NCBI RefSeq assembly: GCF_008831285.2
Contig: NC_045144.1
Coordinates: 17,375,716-17,439,715, forward strand
Origin: Nymphaea colorata
Taxonomy: Eukaryota; Streptophyta; Magnoliopsida; Nymphaeales; Nymphaeaceae
Length of the DNA stretch: 64,000 nucleotides
Direction of reading: 5' to 3'
Part shown: positions 24,501 to 35,854 of the stretch, piece after piece
Layout of the letters: the number at the start of each line of letters is the position of its first letter
Numbering within the stretch: position 1 is the first letter of the stretch
Program-made: the position numbers and the translations under genes
Notes under the pieces: generated by a model
What the model saw: the letters and a program-made list of their open reading frames with translations, nothing else
The model's database searches: none
Told to the model about the DNA's origin: nothing

Positions 24501-26889
24501 ATTTATATGCGATACACTACATTTTGGTGGGACCCTTTGTAGTGCAGTGCGTACGTTACCGATAAGATTTACTGACTCTTCTGTCGCGAGAAAAGATGTG
24601 CATTGAGCCATCTAGACGACCCATGTGCTTCAAAATCGGCTTCTTGAGTCTAGTATTAGAGGCAGTGTTGGAAATAATGTAGTCTGGTCGAGACGCCAAT
24701 TCTGACAATGATAGATGGGTTGGCCGGACAGCCCATGCCAACAACCCCACAAGCAGACCCTGACTTTGCCAGATCTCTCCGGCTTCAGATCTACGACTCT
24801 GCCTACCACGAGTCATGATCAATGAAGTGCAGCCCGATTTGAAAAGTATATAAATGAACGAACATATTGATCTTTAGGAAGTCACAGCTTGCCATCAATT
24901 AAAGCCATTCACGCTCGCACGAGTTTGTTCACATTAGTTAAAGTAATAGAAAGTATGAGAAGCTCGCCATTCACGACTTCAGTATGGGATTGTTCATTTG
25001 CTTCATAGTATTGGACTTTCATATTCTGTCTTATATGCATCCAATGTCAATGAGAAAGTAGAAGTTAAATACTCCGCCAGGAAAAGAATTGTAGTAATCG
25101 GAACAACAGCTTCTCATCTCATAGAAATAATTTTTTACCGTTTCGAGCGAACGAGAGGGTTATCCTACTGCCCAGGCGAAAGCCAAAGCCTAAGCCTTCC
25201 TTCCCTTTGCCCTCGAGGTCTAGACGTGCGACGGTACCAAGAGATAATTAACTTCCCTAGCTATTTTACATCTAACTTAAGGGAGAGATGGTAAAATTTC
25301 ATAAACCTTTTGAATGGCTTGAAAGAAAAAATGGAGTATAGATTGAAATTCATGGATCTGATCTGATTCTATCCTAGAGCCTCAAACAATCCGGATCTAA
25401 AGTCCGAGGCATGCAAACACTGCGCAAGTTCACAAGAACAGGAGTAGGTTGCATTACGATCTGGCGATTATTGAGTGCAAGAACCCAATCGGGTTTTCTT
25501 CTCTTAGCCCAAGGTTGCATCCCGTTCAATAAGCTGGGGGAATTCATCAGGTCTATCTTCATTAGAAAAAACCAAGGCAATGTCTCCATATACATGATAA
25601 TAAGGATTCCCAATCTTCCTAATCTCTATGTAGCGAGACAATTATGTTTATTAAAAAAGTGACAAAAATATTAATCCACTGAGAAAATGTTCTCTTGCTT
25701 AGTTATTCGCCAACCCTGCTACCATGTCCGGTTCTTGATCTAAGAGAAGAGTGGCTTTTTGTGTTCCCATTTGCATTTCTTTTTTTGAGCAAGGGAAGAA
25801 GATGTCGTCATGATTTCTGACGCTATGGCGTTCCATGTCCTCAAAAGACTGCATCGTGGGGTGACTTCACAGTGGGGAAATGGATAGGGCCTGTCACCTC
25901 CCCCATGGACCACTGCATGGATTAACGGGCAATATATATTCTTTTTGTATGTATAGAAGTTCGACCTTACCTTATTTACTTTTATGCCTTTTCTTCACAT
26001 GCGTGTGTCCCCTTTGAAAGTTCATTCCTTTTTCTTTCTCCTGTTAAAAAAAGATAAGTGAGATAAAGCAAACTTGACTCTCGCAAAGTTCTAAAGGCAA
26101 TGTCAAATCTCATGTTTCAGCTTTCTTCCATCTTCTTGTTTAGCGTTTGCTTAAAACCCACATTCCCATAGATGGATAGATAGATAAAGAAAGACAGGCA
26201 TGCATGTAGCCTTTTAGATAAACTTATCTACTGAACAATTTTGATCGCTTGAATCCCAGCAGATAAGTCTTCTTCGCCTAAGCATGTGAAACTCGCTAGC
26301 AGTGATGCCTTTAGTTGAATCGCTCCAAATTGACTGACGACTTTGGTTTCCATTTCATTGTGAATTCCTTTAATTTCAACAATCGCTTATTTTTCCCTTA
26401 TAAAATCCTTTCCCAACACTAAAACAGAAAAATACTGATATGCACCACTAAAAGCAAATGTAATCCTGACGTGTGCTTAGTCTGTGCCCTCGACCAGGAT
26501 ATCAACGTTCTTTCTCTTAGTCATTTTAGTTTCCTGTATACGAATTGGTTCCTCGTTACTGTCTCTCAGATTAAATCTTACATGTAGAAACGATGGAAAA
26601 ATTATCTAAAGGCGCTTGCTAGCGAAGTCTATGCAAGGAAAAAAACTCAAGCGTTCCACAGTATAATGGCGAAAACGACCATTTCTTTTCTAGAGAGAGA
26701 AAGAGAGAAAGCACCCTCGTGCACCGAGTTTGGTGTCGATCTCTGGTCTGTGTGGGGGTGGGTGTGCTTGGCAGGAAAGAGGATTAATGTATTCATTTTT
26801 CAAATAATTGTCAGCCTAACATGGCGTCGATCTTGAAGACCGGAGGCTGCAGATTCGGATCTCCGAAAAATACCGAACGTGAAAGAGCA
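21506..26889. other. Long intergenic region
   Basis: Contents seen: (AT)n at 21703-21728, (GA)n near 22862-22880, an A-tract near 23629-23643, and a 45-codon coding-like minus-strand frame at 25641-25504 of unknown origin. Other open frames (22004-22321, 23102-23473, 24998-25294) are short, lack domains and have no supporting splice sites. No gene is supported. Confidence 0.4.
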
Positions 26890-27000
26890 GTCAAACAGCC
26901 ATTTAAGAATTTGACTCTTTGACCGTAGACAGGGGCATAGTCTCCCGAGCCTCACGCCTCTCTCTCTCTCTCTCAGGCTCTCTTTCTCTTTGTGTTTATA
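26890..27000 (+). promoter_or_regulatory. PADRE gene promoter: three W-box cores and TATA-like site
   Basis: TTGACY W-box cores, the binding site of WRKY factors, occur at 26911-26916 (TTGACT), 26919-26924 (TTGACC) and, inverted, at 26889-26894. That is three within 36 bp. A TATA-like TTTATAAGC lies at about 26994-27002 after a CT microsatellite (26958-26975). The spacing fits transcription starting around 27020-27030. W-box function is inferred from consensus only. Confidence 0.5.
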
Positions 27001-27267
27001 AGCGCTCCTCCATATGCTCCCCCTCAGAACCATCCGCGAAGTTTCCCCCGAGAAATAGAAAAGCAATCAAAGCCTAGTAGCCCCTCCTTCTCCTTGGCCC
27101 TCTCTTCCTCTTTCCTTCGCTCTACCCTCTCTTGCTATACACCTCCTCTTCTGTACATTCGATTCCTCTCCCCCTTGTTGGGATGACCTTTGGCGTCTAG
27201 ACTACATTCTTCCATGATGGGTGTCAAGTTTTGGAACCTACAGATGATCTCATGGTGTTTTCAGGTG

Positions 27268-27960
27268 ATGGGCAGCCATGGATCTTGCTTGCAGCTGCCT
27301 GACCACATGCCTGCAGAACCGAGAACGGTGAAGCTCATCCGATCGGATGGAGTCGTAAAGGTCTTCCACAGGCCGGTACGCGCATCTGAGCTGATGCTGG
27401 AGTTCCCTAAGCACCTAATCTGCCACTCAGATTCTTTCTATATCGGCCAGAAGATCCCTGCTCTCTCCGCCGACGAAGACCTCCAACTGGGCCATAAATA
27501 TTTCCTCCTTCCCCAGCACTTCTTTCAATCGGTTCTCTCCTTCGTCACTTTGGCTTCCTTCGCTTCGTCTTCCTCTAGATTGGTGAAGAACGTTGCAGGA
27601 ATCCGGCCATTCGAGATCCTGAAGAAGCCAGGGGGGTCGCTGCAGATTAGAGTCTCCGATGAGTTCATCTCGAAGCTCATAGAAGGAGACAACGTCAAAG
27701 ATGAAGAGGAGGCAAGCGTTAAAGAACAGCCAAAAGGGAAGGTCTGCACGACGCCTGCGTTGCAGAAGGATTACACCCAGCTGGTTGGTTACAGGTCTCA
27801 ACAATGGAAACCCAAGTTGGAGACCATTAGGGAATTAGAAAAAAATGGTAGTAGATTTGGTGGTGCATTTGGAATCAAGAGGAGAAAGAGAGTGGTACCA
27901 AAAGGTGCCCAGAAGTTGCAGAAATCAGAAGCCATCACAGATCAGGAAAAGAAATTGTAA
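27268..27960 (+). CDS. PADRE/DUF4228 domain protein
   Basis: Single-exon gene of 230 residues. The PADRE (DUF4228) signature is clear: VKLIRSDGVVKVFHRPVRAS (21-40), ELMLEFPKHLICHSDSFYIG (41-60), then QKIPALSADEDL and YFLLPQ. The second conserved block is PFEILKKPGGSLQIRVSDEF. The C-terminal third is charged and probably disordered, with a basic KRRKR cluster that could act in nuclear localisation. ATG 27268 is chosen because it gives MGSHGSC: Gly2 and Ser6 fit N-myristoylation, with Cys7 a possible palmitoylation site. In-frame ATGs at 27214 and 27217 would add 17-18 residues and hide that motif. The TTTTCAG just upstream also leaves open a short leader intron. PADRE genes are plant-specific, often induced by pathogens and abiotic stress; biochemical function is not established. 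The W-box cores upstream agree with stress control. Confidence 0.9.
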   Translation: MGSHGSCLQLPDHMPAEPRTVKLIRSDGVVKVFHRPVRASELMLEFPKHLICHSDSFYIGQKIPALSADEDLQLGHKYFLLPQHFFQSVLSFVTLASFASSSSRLVKNVAGIRPFEILKKPGGSLQIRVSDEFISKLIEGDNVKDEEEASVKEQPKGKVCTTPALQKDYTQLVGYRSQQWKPKLETIRELEKNGSRFGGAFGIKRRKRVVPKGAQKLQKSEAITDQEKKL

Positions 27961-30900
27961 AAATACAACTTATACAGATTTTTCCCCTTTTGTTACTTTT
28001 CCAATTAACACAATGTTCTTCAAGATCCTAAAAAGTTTTGGATGGAGATCATTGATGGATGATACTTGATCTATCTGCGGTATGCCTTCGATTGAAACTG
28101 GCATAGCTAATTAATGAAAAAAAACAGAAATATTCAGAAGAATTTTGATTTTCCATGAATGGTTTCGCTCATCCAATATCAATGGATCCTAACGTGGTCA
28201 AAAGTCGTGGGGGGCGGTGAGGTGGTGATGTCAGGGACAACTCAAACCTACTGTAGTGACTGGTTAAGAAAATGGACCATTGGGCCTTGTGAAGAGGTGG
28301 CAGCCTGTTTTCTTATTGGTCCTTGTGAAAGGTTTTGGCAGTCTTCGTCTTCTTTTTGAGCGGGAAAAAGACAAACCAGCGGTCAAAAGAGAACTAGCTG
28401 TTTCCTTCACGTGTGTGCGCTCGCACCTTCAAGAAAACACACACACATGCGCGCACACACATTGCATAAAAAACACACATATGTTTGAATTATAAGAGGT
28501 CACGTACCCACTCCCCTCAGATGGCACTTAAAATGCTTGATGAAAATGTTTTAAACATAAATTCAACGTGCCGGGATCTAGTACATTAATGCTGGTATGG
28601 CCGCACCATACATATTTTTTCAGTCTAACCAATTGATTTTATAAAAATTTCATGACCTTTCGCATGGCTCAAAAAAACCCATCTACCTGACTTAATATTC
28701 AGTTCTTCTAAAGTTACTCTACAGATTATCAAGCATACAAAGTTAAATTGTTTAAACATATTACAATTAAATATGTAGTTTTAGATCGTCTAATTTGGTC
28801 TGAAAAGACATGACAAGAGAAGGAAAGAACTAATGGGTAGCGAGATATACAGATGTTGAATATATTCACAGATCAGGTTGAGTTTTTATCCTTTTATTCA
28901 GGTGCTGAGGTAAACAAGACCAGGGCTGAGAAACTTTGTTTCTAGCCCAAGTGATGTAAATTAAGCGCCAACCTCCTTGGGGCTTATTGATCTTTGGCCA
29001 ACATGAATTGAAGTAGATGGCAGCCGACCAATTTGACTAGGAATTACTTTCGTTTCGGCTCCTGTCTCCAATGGTAAGAAACAGTCTGTTTCGTGTGTGT
29101 GGGATATTGAATAATCCACGGGGCGGAAATTTTGAACACAAAGAAATGCAATCTTGAGCAAGAGGTCATGATCGGCATGGAAGAAGCCAAATTTGACTGA
29201 TATGGGCAAATTTGAAACGTCAGTCATCAATAAGGCACCTGGACCTTGCTCAGTGGCTAATTCCCGTGACCCAATCTCCGTTGATTTACCCCAACCCAAA
29301 GCTGCAGACAGCGAGGTGATTTTTTGCAGTATCTGGAGAGAGTGATCACTCCAACGTCAATCTATGACTTGCCCATTTGGTAAAACAAGCCAAATCTGGG
29401 CCTGCACTCTCTTAACCAGAGGCACCAAAGCAAACACCGATTTGACAAGATGAATGAGAAAGGTGGAAGTAGAACGTTAACTGAGATATATCAAACAGAT
29501 TTCCGCAATTAGCAGTATGCTGATGATTCCATAGTGATCATAGAAGCTGTTATTCACCCTACACACGCACAGTACTATTTTCAGGGTACGCCTTTTCAAT
29601 GATGAACAGTATTTTGAGAAATCTTTCCACAAGTTAGAATATCTCTCACTATTATTTCTTCTTTTTCCTAGCTATGGTTAGGTAGACACCCAGCACCGGT
29701 GCTGTAAAAATACTGTATCTATGAAGTTGTTCATTCGGCCTTAATCTCTGTTAAAGTACTGTATCTATGAAGGTAGACTCCTAGACCTTCACGCTATCTG
29801 TTGCTTTATTTGATGATATACAGGGTCGTGAACGTGAATGGCACCAGAGATGGAACCAGAAATGCTTTCTCCTCCAAATTCAACAAGAATGAAGCAATTC
29901 AATTAGAGATTCCTCGTGAAATATGGCACCACAAAGCTAGAAGCTGCAGAAAAGCTTTATCTGCAAATTGGGCAAGAGCTGCAGATTAGTTTCTTTCCAA
30001 ATGCTGCTTTCTTCTGAGAACTATAACCAAATCAATCAGTGAAAACAATAAAATTTGAGATTATTCGTGAATGGCACCACCGAGATAAAACCAGAAAAGC
30101 TTTCTGTGCAAATGGGACAGACAGATCTGGGACATGAGTGCCTGTACAAGTTGCATGAGTTGTTCATATTTCTGAAGTTTCGGAGACACCAAGGCACATG
30201 TTATTGTTCCCGGAACAATTCCGCGGTCGGGTTTGATATGATCGTGGACTCGGCAAAGGCAAGGTGACAAAAATAAGTGGATCATCGATGTCCTACATGG
30301 CCCACTTCAACTTTGTCAGTCAAAATTAGCGATGCTATCACTAATGGCAGTCGACCAAATTAGACTTGCATGATCGACAGCAACAAACCATGGGAAAGAC
30401 ACCCACCACATTTGTCCCTCACCAAATTGGTCTATCATGACTTCATGATGCACCGCAATTGTGTGCGTACACACACACACCACCAGCGTTAGATGCATAC
30501 ATGCTAGATGAATGAGGAATAATCTCACTGATAGATTTTTTTCCACATGAGCAGTGGAAAGAAAAACAAGACGATGAAAATAATCAATCACCCATTTCTA
30601 TTTGTTATTTTTATTAACTGCCGATTTAGAAAAGATCAATGGTTGAGATGGTTCTTCTTTATCTAGCATCCATCAATTTTTTGTTCTTTTTTTCTATATA
30701 CTGTATGTCTCCCTTTGGGTTTGAATGGGGCCCTCTAATTTCTCACAGCACAACACCTGATATGCATTGCATCGGTCATGATTGAGGAGGGCGAAATGTT
30801 AGGAACAACACGAAACTTTTTTCTCGCACTTTCAAGAGGGGGTTAAAAGCAACAAAAAAGAGACAAATATTTACGTGATTCGGAGCAAAAATTTTCTATG

Positions 30901-31555
30901 TCCACGATTGCACAGATCTTTCACTATTCACTCACAGATGAACACAAACACTCTCATAAAAGAAGACACACATCAAACTGTGGTCCTCCTCTCAACATAA
31001 AGATTAGGGTAAAACCCGCATTTGTACAAAATGACATAAATACCCTTACAGAAGTTGGATTCACGGTATTGCATATGAGTGTTCAGTATGGATCAAGTTC
31101 CATACACCAACACGAAAGGGCCGAAGGATTTTAACCATTTGGAGCATTTGAACGACTAGAGAAATCCATATCTTAAAATTGAAATCAGCTGGCTGCATGT
31201 GTGAGAGACCAAAGCATCTACACTGCTGGAAAAATCCAGTTGGATGCCTAATGTCGCCAAATGATAAATATTTAGAACTGTATTAGAACTATTCAATAGA
31301 AGCACTAGTAATGGTTTATGGTACAATTGACAATTTAAGGTACCTTTAAATACTGGTGCATTTAGCTACAGTTTTTAAATATTTAGCTATTTGCCAACAT
31401 CCAACTACTAACGCCCACACACACACACTCATATATATATATATATAAAATCATAAATCTTTGCTAATGTTCTTGTGACCACAACTATTTTTGTTGATAG
31501 ATTTTTAATTTTCCGCCATATTGCAGCATCTCAACATCACTTTAGACAAACAAGT
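27961..31555. other. Intergenic region
   Basis: No gene is supported. Seen here: (CA)n around 28437-28465, a threefold diverged motif at 29830-30115 (GTGAATGGCACCA then CAGAAA(A/T)GCTTT), a duplicated ACTGTATCTATGAAG near 29713 and 29759, and (CA)/(TA) tracts near 31420-31446. The 112-codon minus frame at 28961-29299 has no recognisable domain. Confidence 0.4.
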
Positions 31556-32620
31556 TTCTACTAATGTGAGAAAAACATTAGCTTTTAATAGGAACATTGG
31601 TAAAGTTGATGTGACATACATTCATTGACGTATTGCGCAATATCAGTAAAAATAGACTCTTATTGACATGAAGAAATGCCATTGAAAATCGGTTTTGAGG
31701 TCATCTATTCGTCCATGCAAAATTAGCGTCACTATAGTCTTGAACTTTAACTGATGTGATCCTTTTTGTGATGGGATGGTAATGGAAATGGCAGACCTAT
31801 ACCAGTGACTTACTTCACTGATAGATCTCTTAGTTTTCTTCAACCAAAACAAAAAGGCAATAAAAGAAAATAATTCAACCAAAACAATAAAAGCAAAAAA
31901 TAAAATAAAATAAATATGAATAAAAATAAAAAACAAGAAAAAAACAAATAAAAAAAAATACTAAGAATCCCACGATGAACAGGAGCATCCATAGCAGAGT
32001 GGTGTCCATCGTGCTTTCTGCAACATAGTCTAAAAAGAAGAGGAAAAATGTAAAAGACTAGCCATATGAAACATGTATATGTGAATGGGCGAGAAGGGGG
32101 GAAAGAAAAAGAGGCAGTAGGAAGAGGAGAGCGTGCATCCATGTTTTAAAAGTGGCAATAGATTTACTGACATGATGTTTTCGCATCAATAAAAGGTCGA
32201 AGACCCACTAAAAAGGAAAGGAAGGTCGGCTGGGAAGCCACTAAAGGCCATGACTTTGGTGACATTTTCCTTAAAAACACCACGAAAGAAGAGATCTTTG
32301 CTGACTTTTGAAATAACTATACTAAAAAGCAATAAGAGAATTTTTACATACTATCAAAGAAATGCCACCAAAGATTTAGCCTCCAGTAACGTTTTCATCA
32401 AAACACCATCGAACCTTCAGTGACATTTCACCGAAGAATGCCACTGAAAGACTGGGAACGAAGAAGGCTTACTGACATTTTTAGGGAAACATTAGTACAT
32501 GTTGAGCTATTTAGTGAGGTTTTCAGAAAACATGATACTACAAAGTACTGAAAGCTCACTGACGTTTATGATAAATGTCACTAAAGAATGAGAGGCCTTA
32601 CTGAGCTCTCTTGGGAAGAT
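31556..32620. repeat. Field of quasi-palindromic CACTA-like subterminal repeats
   Basis: At least seven diverged units of about 30 nt follow the pattern (A/G)TGAC(A/G)TTTT-spacer-AAA(T/C)GCCACTGAA. Examples start near 31661, 32160, 32258, 32388, 32418, 32470 and 32556. Each is roughly self-complementary, as in the subterminal regions of CACTA (En/Spm-type) elements. A matching CACTAC terminus was not found nearby and no transposase is present, so this is probably a decayed element end or internal deletion derivative. Confidence 0.5.
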
Positions 32621-34388
32621 AACTTTCACCACCGATATACCTGCTCTCCCGTCCGGCCGTCCCCCTCCGGCTCCACAGCAGCCTGAGGAAAAGAAAAGGT
32701 GGATGAAAGGAACATAGATCATCATGATTTTCATTACGAGAGCGATGTGTGAGAGAGTAGAGCGGCTCCTTTTGAAGGAAGGGAGGCATGGAAGGGACAC
32801 GATCGTGCACGAGGGACCCTCCCTTGTCTAGGGCCGGCGACCAGTCTCCCCACTAATCTCTGTCACTCTAGAATGATAAATGTGAAGACACCCGTGTACA
32901 TTCATTCAACGCCACGGTATGCACATCATCAAGGCCACCCAACTGTGGGGTTCGCAAGTGTTTCTTTGTGATAAAAGAAGCAGACCATGCCATGTCCTGT
33001 GGGCAGTCATCACTTGACTAGGAGTCGAGATCTACACTCGAGGAATTTTACTGCTTCTTTCAAGAGAGTTCAGATCTAAATTACCATGCGTTAGAAAATG
33101 CAGCATGAATTGGCCAATTCAATCAAATTGGTGGCAAAACAAGTTGAATTCGCCAATTTGGTAGGTGGAAATTGATTTTATGACATTGGAATTATCCTCC
33201 TAAATGCTTACCCTGGATTGCAGGAGAAAAGTCTTTCCTGTAAATTTTTCTGTGTGTTGATGTTGGGCAGGTTCATCCCACTTTAGAGCTCACCCCAAAA
33301 TTTTGCCTCGAAGAGGAGTGATCACCAGTGGCTTCAGCCTCGAAGGTTTCCTTTTCTCAAAGAAAAATATTACCACAAGAATCATTGTTTTCAGGATCTT
33401 TCTTCACCTAATTTGCTGGTTTAAATTTACTATTTTAACATTTTTTCTTATCTTTTGATGTTTTAATAATAATAATAATAATATGAATTTTGCTAATTAG
33501 AAAAATGATTCAATTCCTATTTGGTCAATTCCCTGAGTCTTTTTCGAGACCAACTTGATTTAGAAGCCAATTTCGAAAAAAACTGTGCCTACATCTTACT
33601 CAAACCCCATTCAAGCAAGGATTTTCCTACAAGAGCATAGCATTCTAGTGAGTAATTCTTTTATTAAAATTATTCAGTTTCTTGTCATGCTAATACTCAT
33701 AATATTGCAAGGTTATCTCATTCCCTACAACAGATGTCATACTAGAGGTGGGTTTTAATGTTAAAAAACACATGGATAAAATGGACAATGAATGATGCAT
33801 AGGTCTGTGGTTTAATATGCATTTCTTTGGACCTCTGGATAAGATTTGCTTTTCCACATATTTGAGTCACAAGCTTGAAAATAACAAATGACCAGCTCTC
33901 TAGGCTAGGCTCAATAGGGACGTCGGTTGAGAAGCCAAGCTGGTCCCGAAGCTTTAGTATGGTCGAATTCGATCACCGGTTAAGTGACCCCGACTGAGTG
34001 CACCGCAGCTGATTCAAACCTGAACCTCATAGTTTACGTTTCTTGGGTGTTTGATGAAGCCGGATATGTGGAATTTTACAATTAAAATTCTCGTTTCTGA
34101 TGAAATGAGAATCGCATTATCACACAACGAATTTTGACTCCAGAATTATAGATTCATTTTTTAATCAAAATTCTGGAATTATGGTTCGCCCTAGGGGTGG
34201 AATTATGATTCCCAAATTTTGGAAAAACTTCACTTCTCTTTAGGGCACATGTCGTAAAGGTTTTGATTTATTAATTCATGTTTTATCAAAAACGTTATTT
34301 TCAATTCTGGAATAAAATTTCAAGAATTTTGTATCTAGCACTTTAAGAATTTCAAAATCAAAATTACCTCAAACGGCCCCTTACCTTA
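32621..34388. other. Intergenic region
   Basis: No gene is supported. A (AAT)n run lies at about 33463-33484. 34070-34380 is rich in AAATTC/GAATTT words in both orientations. Nothing else is distinctive. Confidence 0.4.
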
Positions 34389-34862
34389 GGGCCTGTTTGG
34401 TTGGAAGGAAAGGGAGGGAAAGGGAGGGATTCAACAATCCCTCCTGTGTTTGGTTGGCTAATTAGAAAGGAGGGAAAGGAAGGGAAAGAGAGAAAGTCAG
34501 TTTGGATGGGAGGGGAGGGAAAGGAAAGAAAAGGAAAGGATTGTATAGTGTAAATTCAATCCCTCCCAAATCGGACGGATTGGGAGGGAAAGGAAAGGGA
34601 GTAAGTACAAAAGTGTTGACTGCCCACAATACCCCTCCACGTTTTTTTCTCCCTGCCTCTCAACCTTTTGACTATTGAGGGTATTATTATAAATTGTATT
34701 GTTTCCTTTCCATTCCATTCACTTTTATCCAAACAAGCTTTTATAATCACCTCTTTCCATTCCATTCCCTTCCCTTTCCTTTCTCTTCCATTTCCTTCCC
34801 TTCCCTTTCCATTCCTTTCCCTCCCTTTCCCTCCATCCCTTTCCCTCCAACCAAACAGGGCG
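34389..34862. mobile_element. Tourist-type (PIF/Harbinger) MITE, 474 bp, TTA target duplication
   Basis: The left end is GGGCCTGTTTGGTTGG and the reverse complement of the right end is CGCCCTGTTTGGTTGG, matching at 14 of 16. Flanking TTA trinucleotides at 34386-34388 and 34863-34865 give the 3-bp target duplication typical of PIF/Harbinger elements. The interior is strongly strand-asymmetric: GGAAAGGGAGGGAAA-type purine tracts on the left, their complement on the right, so the whole element can fold on itself. There is no transposase. The open frames across it are artefacts of the purine/pyrimidine bias. Confidence 0.8.
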
Positions 34863-35854
34863 TTAGAGACAAAAGGAAAAGGGCCAAGAAGGGAGCTCTT
34901 GTTTGGCTGGAAGAAGAGAGGGATCGAGGCCGCCTTTGCAAATCCTGATCCATCGGTTAGTGATTGATATGAAAGATATAGTCGCATTTTCCGGATGAGT
35001 TGGGATTTCATATTCATAAACCGAGAGTCAATATTTTTGACGTGCACGAGATAGTGGTGTTCGGGTTTTTGTTTCTCACATTTTTATTTTTTGGAATGCT
35101 TGTCCGTGGTTAGCAGAAAATTGAAGGATTTTATCTTCAGAATGTTGGTTGAGGACAGGCACCAGGAAGTGTCCTGGGTTCTCACATCTTGCTTGCGAGA
35201 TAATCATGACTAACCTTTTCTGATGTTTATACGTAAGCAGATGCATACTTTTTCAAAAGCACAGCAATTTGCTCACTGGCAGACACGACACAGTAAACGT
35301 CATCAAGGGATCCTTTGTTGGGTAAGAATGGGGAGCGTCCTAAATGATCAAGTCTCTGCTTACACAGGACAGACTTGTGAGGCTCTCAGCAACCGCCCAA
35401 TTGAGTGTAAGTGACATGTAGTCCCTCGTTTCATAAAATTCTTCAATGCTCTCTAAGATTTCTGTTGTGCGACCAGTCTGAGACAACTTTGAGAAGTGTA
35501 GACACCCTGTCATTGCCAAGCTGTATCAGTTGAGGCCCTGAAGCCTAATTGCAAAGCTAGAACCAACATGAAGCTTTTTTTGGGTATGTTTCTGGGCTTG
35601 CGGTAAGATCTACGTACACAAACTGAAAATTGCAAAAGTTGTTTATGGAATGATTTGTTCAAGGTCATTTGGCCAAGTTGATATCCAGGGGCCACACAAG
35701 CAACTGCCTGCGGATAACCAAATCTTGATGTTCAAGCACCTTTGCAGATTAGTAAACAGCTGCAAGCTGCATTCCCATTACTCATTAGTTCGATCTTTTT
35801 CTATGCGTCTAAGTTTGTGCGTCTGTCTGGTTTAACAAATCTTGCATGTAATTA
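34863..35854. other. Intergenic, 3' flank of eIF3j
   Basis: This holds the eIF3j 3' UTR and spacer. No gene, strong repeat or structural RNA is seen. Confidence 0.4.

Noticed and set aside
34556..35047. 163-codon minus-strand frame rich in Gly, Lys, Arg and Glu
   Set aside because: It is the translation of the purine-rich arm of the Tourist-type MITE.
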